Counted from the first letter of the stretch, positions 52,914 to 64,000 are shown. The stretch: 64,000 nucleotides of DNA from JAURVT01 sp049059935 (GCF_049059935.1 NZ_JBMGQR010000002.1:1-64000); one strand, 5' to 3'. Numbers and translations: made by a program. Notes: generated from the letters alone by a model not told the origin.

Positions 52914-54275
52914 ATGTCATCAGACGCCGTCGCCGAGCTGGGTCGTGTGCTGGGCCCCAAGGTGGTCACCGACCCCGACCTGACCGCTCCCTGGAGCCGT
53001 GACCAGAGCCCGATCGCCGACGTCGGCACCCCCCTGGCCGTCGTCCGCGCGACGTCGGTCGAGGACGTCGTCGCCACGCTGCGCACCGCCACCGCCCACG
53101 GCGTCCCCGTGGTCACCCGCGGCGCCGGCTCGGGCCTCGCGGGCGGCGCGAACGCCTCCGACGGCTGCATCCTGCTCTCCGTGGCCGGGATGGACCGGAT
53201 CCTGTCCGTCGACCCCGCCCGCCGCACCGCCACCGTCCAGCCCGGCGTCATCAACGCCGACCTCGGCCGGGCCGCGGCCGAGCACGGCCTGCGCTACACC
53301 CCCGACCCCGGCAGCCGCGACATCTCCTCCATCGGCGGCAACATCGCCACCAACGCCGGCGGCATGACCTGCTGCAAGTACGGCGTGACCGCCGACCACG
53401 TCGCCGCGCTGACGGCCGTGCTGCCCGACGGCACCGTCGTGCGCACCGGCGGCGCCACCCGCAAGAACGTCACCGGCCTCGACCTCACCAGCCTGCTCAT
53501 CGGCTCCGAGGGCACGCTGGCCGTCGTCGTCGAGGCCACCGTGTGGCTCAAGCCCGTCACCGAGGACGAGTCGACGCTGGTGGCCATGTTCGCCACCGTC
53601 GACGCCGCCGTCCAGGCCGTCGTCGCCACCACCGCCCGCACCACCCCGTCGGCGATGGAGCTGATGGACCGCACCACCATCGCCGCCGTCAACGCCATGA
53701 CCGGCATGGACATCGACGCTGACGCCGAGGCGGTCCTGCTCATCACCTGCGACGGGCCCGCCGCGTCGGCCGAGGCCGCCGTCTGCGAGGAGGTCGCCGC
53801 CGCGCACGGCGCCACCGAGGTGTTCCGCACCGACGACCGCGCCGAGGGCGCCGAGCTGATGAACGCCCGACGCATGGCCCTGCCCGCGCTGGAGAAGCAG
53901 GGCTCGATCCTGCTCGACGACGTCGGCGTGCCCGTCGGTCTGCTGCCCGACATGGTCGCCGCGATCGCGAAGATCGCCGCCGAGCACGACGTCACCGTCG
54001 GCACGTTCGGCCACGCCGCCGACGGCAACCTGCACCCCACGCTCATCTACGACCCCGCCGACGACGCCGAGCGCGAGCGCGCCCGTCAGGCCTTCGCGGC
54101 CATCGTCCGCGCCGCGATCGACCTCGGCGGCACCGTCAGCGGCGAGCACGGCATCGGCAGCCTCAAGCTCCCGTTCGTCCCCGAGATGTACGGCGACGCC
54201 GAGATCGCCCTCATGCACCGGGTCAAGGCCGCCTTCGACCCCGACGGCCTGATGAACCCCGGCCGCGGCTACTGA
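52914..54275 (+). CDS. FAD-linked oxidase, GlcD/D-lactate dehydrogenase type
   Basis: The 453-aa flavoprotein oxidises D-2-hydroxy acids such as glycolate or D-lactate. The FAD site is VVTRGAGSGLAGGANAS and SSIGGNIATNAGGMTCCKYG. The C-terminal GTFGHAADGNLHPTL and GEHGIGSLK blocks are typical. GGAGG lies upstream of the ATG. No GlcE/GlcF genes are adjacent. With the glycerate kinase at 12553 it could form part of a glycolate-glyoxylate route, a weak inference. Confidence 0.92.
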   Translation: MSSDAVAELGRVLGPKVVTDPDLTAPWSRDQSPIADVGTPLAVVRATSVEDVVATLRTATAHGVPVVTRGAGSGLAGGANASDGCILLSVAGMDRILSVDPARRTATVQPGVINADLGRAAAEHGLRYTPDPGSRDISSIGGNIATNAGGMTCCKYGVTADHVAALTAVLPDGTVVRTGGATRKNVTGLDLTSLLIGSEGTLAVVVEATVWLKPVTEDESTLVAMFATVDAAVQAVVATTARTTPSAMELMDRTTIAAVNAMTGMDIDADAEAVLLITCDGPAASAEAAVCEEVAAAHGATEVFRTDDRAEGAELMNARRMALPALEKQGSILLDDVGVPVGLLPDMVAAIAKIAAEHDVTVGTFGHAADGNLHPTLIYDPADDAERERARQAFAAIVRAAIDLGGTVSGEHGIGSLKLPFVPEMYGDAEIALMHRVKAAFDPDGLMNPGRGY

Positions 54276-54343
54276 CGCACCGCGGACGACCCAGGTCGTA
54301 CGCGGCGGGAAGGGTCGGCGGCCGTGCTCGGGTCTCGGTGAGC

Positions 54344-54372
54344 GTCCGTCGGTGCCTGCCGGCGAGCACCCC
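54344..54372. repeat. 29-bp dispersed element, copy 2
   Basis: This is the second copy of the element at 16178-16206 (27/29 identical). It starts six bases past the stop of the leftward aldo/keto reductase and contains GGTGC...GCACC. The gap also shares GGTCTCGGTG with 16000-16009. Confidence 0.65.
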
Positions 54373-54377
54373 CGGCG

Positions 54378-55325
54378 TCAGGCGCCGACGGCGTCCGACG
54401 CCTTGGTGAGCCGCGCGAGCTGGTCGTCGTCGAGCTCGAGCGTGACCGAGTCGAGCAGCGGCTGCAGCTGGTCCAGGCTGCTGGCGCTGGCGATCGGGGC
54501 GGTGACGCCCGGCTGCAGGCGCGTCCAGGCCAGGGCGACGGTGGCCGGCTGCGAGCCGACCTCGGTCGCGACGTCGTCGAGCACGCGGACGACGTCGAAC
54601 GCGGCGTCGCTGACGTAGCCCTGGACCATGCTCGAGCGGGCCCGGCCCTCGACATCGGCGCGGGTGCGGTACTTGCCGGTGAGCAGGCCGCTCGCGAGCA
54701 CCCAGTACGGGGTGACGGCGAGGTCGTGGTCGAGCGCGATCTGACGACGCTCGGCCTCGAACTCCTGCCGGTGCAGCAGGCTGTACTGCGGCTGGAGCAG
54801 GACCGGGGCGCGGAAGCCCTCGGCGTCGGCGGTGGCGAGCCACTCGCGGACGCGCGCGGGCTCGTAGTTGGAGATCGCGACCTCGCGGACCTTGCCCGCC
54901 TCGACCAGGCCCTGGAAGGCGCCGAGGGTCTCCACGAGCGGGGTGTCGGCGTCGTCGTAGTGCGCGTAGAGCACGTCGACGACGTCGGTCTGAAGACGGC
55001 CGAGGGACGCGTCCACCGCGGCGCGGACGGTGTCGGCGCCCAGGCCCTGGTTGGCGGGGTGCTGGCCGACCTTGGTGGCGATGACGACGTCGTCCCGACG
55101 GCCGGTCCGCGCCAGCCACGAGCCGATGACGGCCTCGGACTCGCCGCCGGTGTGGCCGTCGGCCCACGCGGAGTAGACGTCCGCGGTGTCGAGCAGGTTG
55201 CCGCCGCCGTCGACGAACGCGTCGAGGATGGCGTGGGAGGCCGCCTCGTCGGAGGTCCAGCCGAAGGTGTTCGTCCCCAGCGCGAGGCCGAAGACGTCGA
55301 TGTCGCTGTGTCCAAGAGTCGTCAT
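54378..55325 (-). CDS. Aldo/keto reductase
   Basis: The 315-aa NADP-dependent TIM-barrel protein has catalytic Asp/Tyr in LDTADVYSAW, Lys in IATKVGQHP and His in VLYAHYDD. The sequence MTTLGHSDIDVFGLALGTNTFG marks the start. The substrate cannot be inferred. It is not close to the reductase at 19641. It is convergent with the GlcD gene and diverges from ppsR, with 121 bp between the starts. Confidence 0.9.
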   Translation of the reverse strand: MTTLGHSDIDVFGLALGTNTFGWTSDEAASHAILDAFVDGGGNLLDTADVYSAWADGHTGGESEAVIGSWLARTGRRDDVVIATKVGQHPANQGLGADTVRAAVDASLGRLQTDVVDVLYAHYDDADTPLVETLGAFQGLVEAGKVREVAISNYEPARVREWLATADAEGFRAPVLLQPQYSLLHRQEFEAERRQIALDHDLAVTPYWVLASGLLTGKYRTRADVEGRARSSMVQGYVSDAAFDVVRVLDDVATEVGSQPATVALAWTRLQPGVTAPIASASSLDQLQPLLDSVTLELDDDQLARLTKASDAVGA

Positions 55326-55446
55326 GTGAGGTGCAGCGCACACCGACGTCGCACCCTTCCCGCCCGTCGGCGTGACGCGGCCCACGTGCGCCGGGGCGTG
55401 GACGCGGTACGGTCGAGCACCCCGTCGACCCCTGGAGGTGCTGCCC

Positions 55447-56279
55447 GTGTCGCAGACCCCGGCAGACGCGAGCGCCGTCCCGGTGTTCTTCCTGTCCGAC
55501 TCGACGGGCATCAGCGCCGAGACGATGGGCAACGCCCTGCTCATCCAGTTCCCCGACCTGCTGTTCGACCGCACGGTCATCCCGTTCATCTCCTCCACCG
55601 AGGAGGCCGAACGGGTCGTGGAGCGCCTCGACGCGGCGCTGGACGCCGGCGGGCCCGAGCCGCTCGTGTTCGCCACCGCGGCCGCCGACGACATCCGCGT
55701 CGCGCTGCACCGCACCCGGTGCACGGTGATCGACTTCTTCGAGCTGCACATGGAGCGCGTCGAGCAGGTGCTCGGCGTGGCCGGCAGGCGGGAGGCCTCG
55801 CGCCTGCACGGCGTGGGCGACATCCAGCGCTACAACAGCCGGATGCAGGCGATCGAGTACGCGATCGAGCACGACGACGGCCAGAGCCTGCGGGCGCTCG
55901 AGAAGGCCGACGTCGTCCTCGTCGCGCCGTCGCGCTGCGGCAAGACCCCCACGACCATGTACCTCGCGCTGCAGCACGGGTTGTTCGTCGCGAACTACCC
56001 GATCGTGGAGGAGGACTTCGACACCACCGACCTCCCCCGCCCGATCCGCGAGCTCGCCGACAAGTGCTTCGGCATCGTCACCTCGCCGTCTCGGCTCTCG
56101 GCGGTCCGCCACGAGCGGCGCCCGTCGTCCAGGTACTCCTCGCTCGAGCAGTGCACCTACGAGCTGCGCCGGGCCAAGGCCATGTACGAGGCCAACGGCC
56201 TGCCCGTCATCGACTCCTCGACCAAGTCGGTCGAGGAGATGTCCACGATCATCCTGCAGACGAAGAAGCGGAGAGCGTC

Positions 56280-56283
<4 letters not shown>
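55447..56283 (+). CDS. ppsR: PEP synthetase regulatory protein (DUF299, bifunctional kinase/phosphorylase)
   Basis: The 278-aa protein phosphorylates and dephosphorylates a Thr near the active His of PEP synthetase. The P-loop-like VAPSRCGKTPTTMYLA, SDSTGISAETMGNALL and the C-terminal STKSVEEMSTII are typical. GGAGG lies eight bases before the GTG at 55447. The last codons overlap the ppsA ATG, so the pair is coupled. The acidic N-terminus is short. A TACGGT box lies upstream at about 55408. Confidence 0.93.
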
Positions 56284-58646
<2,363 letters not shown>

Positions 58647-58694
58647 GCCGGTCCCCCAGAGCCTGTCCCCCGTGCCGTCGACGTCCGGGTTGTG

Positions 58695-58719
58695 CAACGC
58701 ATCAGCGGCTGACGCGTTG
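58695..58719. other. 25-bp near-palindrome after ppsA
   Basis: CAACGCATCAGC and GCTGACGCGTTG pair at 11 of 12 positions around one base. Outer GTCCG/CGGAC at 58683-58687 and 58727-58731 extends the symmetry. With a 1-nt loop it is not a good hairpin; it may be a convergent terminator or protein site. It lies between ppsA and the gene at 58753, which converge. Confidence 0.5.
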
Positions 58720-58752
58720 AACAGCTCGGACCTCGACGACCACGGGGCCGGT

Positions 58753-59187
58753 TCAGTGGCTCCGTAGCCCCCGCCACACCCGCCGCAGGATCAGAGCACC
58801 GGCGAGCGCCACCACCGGCTCCTGGACGAGCCGACGGGGCGACTCGCGCTGGATGCGCTTGTGCCAGGCGTCCACCGCCGCGGGGAACGGCGAGCGGCCG
58901 AAGAACATCGTGCTGGGCTTGTCGGCGTCGGGCAGGCAGGCACCGACCATGCCGGCGACGACGGCCAGCCGACGGTCGCGCGGTGCCCGTGCGGCGACGG
59001 CGGCCATCGCCGTGGCGCCGACCAGCCCGTCGACCACGGCCACCGGCACGAAGATCTCCTCGTTGCCCCAGTGCGGCACCACGTCCATCGCGACGTGGGA
59101 CGCCACCCCCATCGCGAACGCGGACACCGGCCCCGGCGCCGCCGTCCCGATCAGCGCACCGGCCAGGACGTGGTTGGTGATGAGCAC
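58753..59187 (-). CDS. YdjM-like membrane-bound metal-dependent hydrolase family protein
   Basis: The 144-aa protein starts VLITNHVLAGALIGTAAPG. It has two or three weak membrane segments and the family pattern SHVAMDVVPHWGN and CLPDADKPS with metal-ligand-like His/Asp residues. It resembles the LexA-regulated YdjM hydrolase family, but its activity is unknown. The GTG at 59187 follows TATCGT by seven bases. It diverges from the AEC transporter gene. Confidence 0.7.
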   Translation of the reverse strand: MLITNHVLAGALIGTAAPGPVSAFAMGVASHVAMDVVPHWGNEEIFVPVAVVDGLVGATAMAAVAARAPRDRRLAVVAGMVGACLPDADKPSTMFFGRSPFPAAVDAWHKRIQRESPRRLVQEPVVALAGALILRRVWRGLRSH

Positions 59188-59194
59188 GTCTCCG

Positions 59195-59285
59195 ACGATA
59201 GGCACACGGTGGTCGTCGGCGCCGCACGTCGCCTCAGGCGGCGGTCGGGCCCGAGGTCACGTCCCCGGCCGCGGTGCGACAGGGT
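59195..59285. promoter_or_regulatory. Divergent leaderless promoters (YdjM-like and AEC genes)
   Basis: On the minus strand TATCGT (59200-59195) lies seven bases before the GTG at 59187. On the plus strand CAGGGT (59280-59285) lies six bases before the GTG at 59292. Confidence 0.45.
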
Positions 59286-59291
59286 GGGGCC

Positions 59292-60212
59292 GTGGGTGAC
59301 GTGCTGCTGGGGTTCTCGACCCTCGGTCTCGTCATCGGCACCGGGTTCCTCCTCGCGCACCTCGGGGTGGTGGACCTCGCGGCCCAGCAGGTGCTGTCGC
59401 GGGTGGCGTTCTACGTCGCCAACCCCGCGCTCCTGGTCACCGTGCTCGCCGGCAGCGACGTCGGGGCCGTGTTCTCCCTCGACGCCGCCGCGCTGGCCTT
59501 GGCGGTGGTGCTGACCGTCGGGCTGTACGTGCTCGTCGACCGCCTCGTGTGGCGCAGCGACCGGGGTGAGGCGACGATCGGCGCGCTGTCGGCGTCGTAC
59601 GCCAACGCCGGCAACCTCGGCATCCCGGTGGCCGCCTACGTGCTGGGCGACGCCGCGCTCGTCGCGCCGCTCCTGCTGCTGCAGCTCGTGGTGATCCAGC
59701 CGATCGCCATCGTGCTGCTCGACTCGTCGGGCCGGGCCGGTCGCTCCTGGTACCGGGCGGTGCTCACGCCGCTGACCAACCCGCTCACGCTGGGCTCGAT
59801 CCTCGGTGTCGTGCTCTCCGCGACCGACGCCACCCTGCCGCCCGTCGTGGACGACCCGCTGTCGCTCGTCGGCGGCATGGCGGTGCCCGGCGTGCTCGTC
59901 GCCTACGGCATCTCGCTGCGGCTCGGCCCCAAGCCGGGCGCCGGCGGCTCGGCCTGGCGGATCGCGATGATCACGGTGCTCAAGCTCGTCGTGCAGCCCA
60001 CGGCGGCGTGGGCGATCGCCCGCTTCGTGTTCGACGCCGACGGCGCCTCGCTGTTCGCCGTCACCGTGCTGGCGGCGCTGCCGACCGCCCAGAACATCTT
60101 CGTCTACGCCACCCGCTACGACCGGGGCGTCGCGCTGAGCCGGGACGCGATCTTCGCGACGACGGTGCTGTCGGTGCCCGTCGTCATCACCGTCGCCGCC
60201 CTCCTCGGGTAG
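59292..60212 (+). CDS. AEC-family transporter
   Basis: The 306-aa membrane protein has about ten helices. The AEC family (auxin efflux carrier-like, PF03547) block ASYANAGNLGIPVAAYVLGD and the C-terminal VTVLAALPTAQNIFVYATRYD are present. Homologues move malonate, malate or other organic acids. The upstream in-frame ATG-like start at 59274 lacks a promoter; the GTG at 59292 has CAGGGT six bases before it. It converges on the peptidase gene. Confidence 0.88.
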   Translation: MGDVLLGFSTLGLVIGTGFLLAHLGVVDLAAQQVLSRVAFYVANPALLVTVLAGSDVGAVFSLDAAALALAVVLTVGLYVLVDRLVWRSDRGEATIGALSASYANAGNLGIPVAAYVLGDAALVAPLLLLQLVVIQPIAIVLLDSSGRAGRSWYRAVLTPLTNPLTLGSILGVVLSATDATLPPVVDDPLSLVGGMAVPGVLVAYGISLRLGPKPGAGGSAWRIAMITVLKLVVQPTAAWAIARFVFDADGASLFAVTVLAALPTAQNIFVYATRYDRGVALSRDAIFATTVLSVPVVITVAALLG

Positions 60213-60246
60213 TCCGAGGAGGGCGGCGCGTGCGGTGCGGGACGGG

Positions 60247-61752
60247 TCAGCGGCGCTCGACCCCGTCGGGCAGCCCGTAGGCCACCTTCTTCTTGGCCGA
60301 GAACGTGCGAGCCTCGGGGTTCGGCACGTCGATGATGCGGGTGCTGCGGGCGAGCGTCAGCGTCAGGTGCGCCACCGCGTCGCCGTGGACGTGCAGCGCC
60401 TTGGTGTTGACGTTGGCGAGGTCGTCCTTGGCCGTGTGGTAGTTCGGGTCGTAGGTCAGGCCGGCCGTGCCGCCGAACAGCTGCTGCTCGGCCTCGGTCT
60501 TGGTGCCGTCGGCCCCGCTGAAGACACCGCCCGCAGCGACGCCGTTCTCGATGAACGCCTGGTAGTCCGAGCGGCCCGAGAACTCGGTGTCGACGACCGG
60601 CTGCTTGGTGGCCTTGAAGTACGAGCGGAACGCGTTCTCGGTCTCGATCGAGCCGGCCGGGATCGGGACGGTCGACTCGTACGTCGACTGGTCGGCGTCG
60701 TAGACCGACGTGACCCAGTTGGGCGAGCCCAGCATGTCGAAGTTCAGGTAGGTCGCGATGTCGTCCAGCGCGGCCGGGTCGGTCTCGACCAGGTCGTTCA
60801 CGTACTCGGTCGAGCCGATCAGGCCCAGCTCCTCGGCGCCCCAGAACGCGAAGCGGACCTTGTTCTTGAGGCCCTTCTGCTTGGGCAGCTGCAGCGCGGT
60901 CTCGAGCACCGCGGCGGCGCCGGTGCCGTTGTCGTTGGCCGCGACGGTGTCCTCGACGCCGTCGAGGTGGGCACCGAGCATCACGACGTTGTCCTCGTCG
61001 CCGCCCTTGGTCTCGGCGATGACGTTGAACGTCCGGCGGGTCTCGCGCAGCACCTGCAGGTCGACGGTGGCCGCCGTGCCCACCAGGCCGGCGAGGCGCT
61101 GGCCCTCGGCCTGGGTGATGCCGAGCGCCGGCGCGTAGTCCCCGGCGGGGTCGCCGAGCGTCGCGTTGAGCGGACCCGCCTCGTTGTTGGCGATCAGGAC
61201 GGCCGCGGCGCCGGCGGCCTTGGCCACGGTGGCCTTCTGCCCGAAGGGGCACTCACCGCGGTTGACGACGACGATCTTGCCGGCGACGTCGGAGCCCGCG
61301 TAGGCGGCGGCGTCGCACCCGAGCGGCGTCGTCGGCACCGCCAGCGTCGAGCTCACACCACCGGTGGGCGTGCTCGGCGAGTAGGTCGCCGGGATGGCCT
61401 CGACGGCCGCACCGCCGACGGTCACCTCCTGCTTCTGCACCTCCTCGAACTCGAAGTCGAAGTACTGGCGCGTGGGCTTGTAGCCGGCCTCGCGCAGCTT
61501 GAACTCGACGTACCTGCCCGCCGCGTCGTAGCCCTCGGTGCCGGCGGCGCGATCGCCGTAGCGCTTGGCGGCCGCGTCCAGCTGCGTGAGGTGGGCGGTG
61601 AGCGACTTCGCGCTCACGGCCTTGCGGATCTTCTCGGTCGCCTTCAGCGTGTCGTCCTCGGCGGCCGCGGTGGCGGCCGTGGTGGGGGCGACGAGGCCGA
61701 GGCCCAGGAATGCCGCGGCCACCATGGCCACGGGGGTTCGACGTGCTCTCAC
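60247..61752 (-). CDS. Secreted M28 aminopeptidase with PA domain
   Basis: The 501-aa exported zinc peptidase has a signal peptide (about residues 1-30: RARRTPVAMVAAAFLGLGLV), an inserted PA domain (about 145-240, GKIVVVNRGECPFGQKATVA), and a catalytic domain with the two-metal ligands LGAHLDGV, NDNGTGAAAVLE, WGAEELGLIGS, NFDMLGSP and NYHTAKDD. GAGGAG lies seven bases before the GTG at 61752. It probably releases amino acids from peptides outside the cell. The frame continues upstream without function. Confidence 0.92.
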   Translation of the reverse strand: MRARRTPVAMVAAAFLGLGLVAPTTAATAAAEDDTLKATEKIRKAVSAKSLTAHLTQLDAAAKRYGDRAAGTEGYDAAGRYVEFKLREAGYKPTRQYFDFEFEEVQKQEVTVGGAAVEAIPATYSPSTPTGGVSSTLAVPTTPLGCDAAAYAGSDVAGKIVVVNRGECPFGQKATVAKAAGAAAVLIANNEAGPLNATLGDPAGDYAPALGITQAEGQRLAGLVGTAATVDLQVLRETRRTFNVIAETKGGDEDNVVMLGAHLDGVEDTVAANDNGTGAAAVLETALQLPKQKGLKNKVRFAFWGAEELGLIGSTEYVNDLVETDPAALDDIATYLNFDMLGSPNWVTSVYDADQSTYESTVPIPAGSIETENAFRSYFKATKQPVVDTEFSGRSDYQAFIENGVAAGGVFSGADGTKTEAEQQLFGGTAGLTYDPNYHTAKDDLANVNTKALHVHGDAVAHLTLTLARSTRIIDVPNPEARTFSAKKKVAYGLPDGVERR

Positions 61753-61843
61753 AGGGGGTCTCCTCGAGTCGGGTGCACGGGGTGATGCCATCCCCTACCC
61801 GCTCGCCCACCCCCGAAACCAAGGTGCGCGGCGCAACGACCGG

Positions 61844-62770
61844 CTAGGCCGACCTGGCCTGCTTCGACGCCGTCTTCTTCGCCGCGGTCTTCTTGGCCGC
61901 CGTCTTCTTCGCCGGGGCCTTCTTGGCCGCCGCCTTCTTGGCGGGGGTCTTCTTCGCCGGGGCCTTCTTGGCGGGGGCCTTCTTCGCCCCGTCCGACCCC
62001 GACGACTTGGACCCGTCGATGCTCTTGCGCAGCGCCGCCATCAGGTCGATGACCTCGCCGTCGTCCTTCTCGTCCACCTCGCGGCGGATCACCTCGCCAC
62101 CCTCGATCTTGGCGGTGACGAGCTGCTGGACGGCCTCGGCGTAGTGGTCCTCGTACTGGGTGGGGTCGAAGTCGGTGGCCAGGCTCTCGACGAGCGCGTC
62201 GGCCATCTGGACCTCCTTGGCCTTGAGCTCGACCTCGGTGTCGAGCACGTCGAACGCGGCCTCGCGGACCTCGTCGGGCCACAGCATGGTCTGCAGGACG
62301 ATCGCCTTGTCGCGCACGCGCAGCACGGCCATCGACTCGCGCTGGCGGAGCGCCACGGTGACGACGGCGACGCGCTCGGTGCGCGTCAGGGCCTCGCGCA
62401 GCAGCACGTAGGGCTTGATCGCCTTGGGGTCGGGCTCGAGGTAGTAGCTCTTGTCGAGCCACATCGGGTCGATCGACTCGGCGGGCACGAACTCGCCGAT
62501 CTCGATCTCCTTGCTGCTCGACAGCGGCAGCTGGTCGAGGTCGTCGTCGGTGAGCACGATCTGCTCGCCGCCCACCTCGATGCTCTTGGCGATCTGGCTG
62601 TACTCGACCTCCTCGCCGTCGGCCTCGGCCACGCGGCGGTACCGGACGCGGCTGCCGTCCGAGGCCCTGACCTGGTGGAACTTCATGTCGTGGCTGCCCG
62701 TGGCCGTGTAGAGGCTCACCGGGACGCTGACCAGCCCGAAGGCGACCGAGCCCTTCCACATCGCGCGCAT
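61844..62770 (-). CDS. ku: Ku, non-homologous end-joining protein
   Basis: The 308-aa homodimeric ring protein binds DNA ends. The Ku core begins MRAMWKGSVAFGLVSVPVSLY and has the conserved LREALTRTERVAVVTVALRQRE block. The tail after residue about 255 is a Lys/Ala/Pro-rich repeat (AKKAPAKKTAAKK units), resembling histone H1; such tails bind DNA and affect ligase recruitment. GGGAGA precedes the ATG. It is divergent from the LigD polymerase gene, with 27 bp between starts. Confidence 0.96.
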   Translation of the reverse strand: MRAMWKGSVAFGLVSVPVSLYTATGSHDMKFHQVRASDGSRVRYRRVAEADGEEVEYSQIAKSIEVGGEQIVLTDDDLDQLPLSSSKEIEIGEFVPAESIDPMWLDKSYYLEPDPKAIKPYVLLREALTRTERVAVVTVALRQRESMAVLRVRDKAIVLQTMLWPDEVREAAFDVLDTEVELKAKEVQMADALVESLATDFDPTQYEDHYAEAVQQLVTAKIEGGEVIRREVDEKDDGEVIDLMAALRKSIDGSKSSGSDGAKKAPAKKAPAKKTPAKKAAAKKAPAKKTAAKKTAAKKTASKQARSA

Positions 62771-62797
62771 CGTGTCTCCCTGGTGCCACACTGGGGC

Positions 62798-63682
62798 ATG
62801 CCGTCCGCCGACCGCACGACCGTCGACGTCGAGGGCACCACGCTGCGCGTGAGCAACCTCGACAAGGTGCTGTTCCCCGCTGACGGTACGACCAAGTCGG
62901 ACGTGATGCACCACTATCTGGTCGTGGCGGACGCGATCCTCGCCCAGCTCGCCGGCCGTCCGGCCACCCGCAAGCGTTGGCCCGACGGCACGGGCAAGGG
63001 CTCGTTCTTCGAGAAGAACGTCCCGCGGGGCGCCCCGGACTGGCTGCGCACCGTGGTCCTGGACTCCCCCGGCAGCAGCCGCGACCGCGAGCAGGTCACC
63101 TACCCGATCCTGGAGGACCGGGCCGGCCTGATCTGGGCGGCCAACCTCGCGGCGCTCGAGCTGCACACCCCGCAGTGGACGGTCGGCCCGCGCGGCGGCG
63201 TCCACTCCCCCGACCGCCTCGTCATCGACCTCGACCCCGGCGAGCCCGCGGGGCTGGCCGAGTGCGTCGAGGTGGCGCACCTGGTGCGCGAGCGGCTGGA
63301 GGCCGACGACTTCACGGTGGTGCCGGTCACGAGCGGCAGCAAGGGCATGCAGCTCTACGCCTCGGACGGGCAGCAGCGCGACGGCCTGACGTTCCGCGGC
63401 TACGCCCAGGAGCTGGCGACGTCGCTGGAGTCCGAGCGACGCGACCTGGTGCTGTCGAACATGAAGCGCGACATCCGCAAGGGCAAGGTGCTCCTGGACT
63501 GGAGCCAGAACACGCCGGCCAAGACCACCGTGACGCCGTACTCGCTGCGCGGTCGCGAGCGCGCCACCGTCGCGATGCCCCGCACCTGGGACGAGCTGGA
63601 CTCCGACCTCGAGCAGGTGCACCGCACCGAGGTCGAGGACCGGATGGACGACCTCGGCGACCTGATGGAGCAGCTGCCGTAG
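62798..63682 (+). CDS. ligD: Stand-alone LigD-type polymerase domain protein
   Basis: The 294-aa AEP-superfamily polymerase fills gaps at Ku-bound ends. It begins with NLDKVLFPADGTTKSDVMHHY (family block). The catalytic Asp pair lies in LVIDLDPGE, with SGSKGMQLYA after it. It ends with the usual QNTPAKTTVTPYSLRGR. There is no nuclease or ligase domain, so the ligase must be encoded elsewhere. CACACT lies five bases before the ATG. Confidence 0.93.
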   Translation: MPSADRTTVDVEGTTLRVSNLDKVLFPADGTTKSDVMHHYLVVADAILAQLAGRPATRKRWPDGTGKGSFFEKNVPRGAPDWLRTVVLDSPGSSRDREQVTYPILEDRAGLIWAANLAALELHTPQWTVGPRGGVHSPDRLVIDLDPGEPAGLAECVEVAHLVRERLEADDFTVVPVTSGSKGMQLYASDGQQRDGLTFRGYAQELATSLESERRDLVLSNMKRDIRKGKVLLDWSQNTPAKTTVTPYSLRGRERATVAMPRTWDELDSDLEQVHRTEVEDRMDDLGDLMEQLP

Positions 63683-63683
63683 C

Positions 63684-64000
63684 TCAGGGCTGCACCGCGG
63701 TGCGGCGGCACACCTCGTCCCACGGCGTGGGCGCCAGGCCCAGCTCGGCCTGCGCCGCCGACGAGTCGAGCACGTACGGACGCGTCCACTGGTACCGCAG
63801 CTCCTCGAGCTCGCGCATCATCGGCACCACCTTGCCCGCCGCCCAGGTGATCGGACGCGGGATCGCGCGCACGCGCACCGCGGGCTTGCCGACCGCGGCG
63901 AGCACGTCGTTGACGGCCTCGGTCTGCGTGCGGGGCGGGTTGGTGGGCACGTGCCAGACGCGTCCCCAGGCCTCGGGCCGGTCGACGACCGCCACGAGCG
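63684..64000 (-). CDS. NAD-dependent epimerase/dehydratase-like protein, 3' part
   Basis: The window cuts this gene; only the last 105 or so residues are present. WGRVWHVPTNPPRTQTEAVN and the tail YVLDSSAAQAELGLAPTPWDEV resemble the C-terminal part of SDR-type NAD(P)-binding epimerases with a substrate-binding domain. The N-terminal NAD-binding loop lies outside the window. It ends one base after the ligD stop. Confidence 0.7.
   Translation of the reverse strand, partial: LVAVVDRPEAWGRVWHVPTNPPRTQTEAVNDVLAAVGKPAVRVRAIPRPITWAAGKVVPMMRELEELRYQWTRPYVLDSSAAQAELGLAPTPWDEVCRRTAVQP

Noticed and set aside
61860..61985. Imperfect tandem repeat of GCCTTCTTGGC-like units
   Set aside because: It is the coding sequence of the Lys/Ala-rich Ku tail, not a CRISPR or minisatellite.

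Overview
The window comes from the chromosome of a high-GC actinobacterium. The evidence is the very GC-rich codon use, the QcrCAB menaquinol:cytochrome c reductase with a four-subunit CtaCDEF oxidase, the PspA/PspAA/PspAB set, DUF3043 and DUF4191 proteins, and many genes that begin exactly at the predicted transcription start. Gene order from trpD through ctaE-qcrCAB, ctaC, adoK, erpA-like, glycerate kinase, gcvT, pepA, the lipoyl E2 gene, lipB and lipA to glnA follows the Mycobacterium tuberculosis Rv2192c-Rv2220 segment, with other genes inserted. A Nocardioides/Aeromicrobium-like member of the Propionibacteriales is my best inference, but it is not proven.

Layout: 1-147 holds two nested palindromes. 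148-11919 is the respiratory block: trpD, a degenerate receiver protein, ctaE, qcrCAB, an L,D-transpeptidase, ctaFDC and adoK. 12060-15847 holds erpA, a glycerate kinase, a GNAT enzyme and an aspartate aminotransferase. 16236-18883 is a Psp envelope-stress operon (pspA-pspAA-htpX-pspAB). 19019-25730 holds a DUF3043 protein, an aldo/keto reductase, transporters, gcvT and pepA. 26352-37638 is the lipoate block (lpdA, sucB, lipB, lipA), interrupted by an ABC exporter and a two-component system. glnA follows at 38302-39720 with a GlnR-type site upstream and a strong terminator downstream.

39870-49936 is the most unusual region. One leftward run of overlapping genes encodes DnaK, GrpE, CbpA, CbpM, ClpB, a zinc-ribbon thioredoxin, a UBP zinc finger and a cNMP-domain/thioredoxin-reductase-like flavoprotein that has lost its CxxC. 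It is preceded by a small monooxygenase and a MEDS-LuxR regulator. A 22-nt dyad with one mismatch lies upstream of both dnaK and the monooxygenase gene. A decayed AraC-type gene (50045-50262) lies beside the block.

50266-64000 holds a DUF7455 protein, a GGDEF-EAL protein, a GlcD-type oxidase, an aldo/keto reductase, the ppsR-ppsA pair (PEP synthase with its regulator), an AEC transporter, a secreted M28 peptidase, and the ku/ligD-polymerase pair for non-homologous end joining. The right edge cuts an epimerase-like gene.

Three families of short dispersed repeats lie in 3'-flanking gaps: a 53-bp inverted repeat (3 copies), a 49-bp element (2 copies) and a 29-bp element (2 copies). About twenty genes carry a -10-like hexamer 6-7 nt before the start codon, which implies widespread leaderless transcripts.
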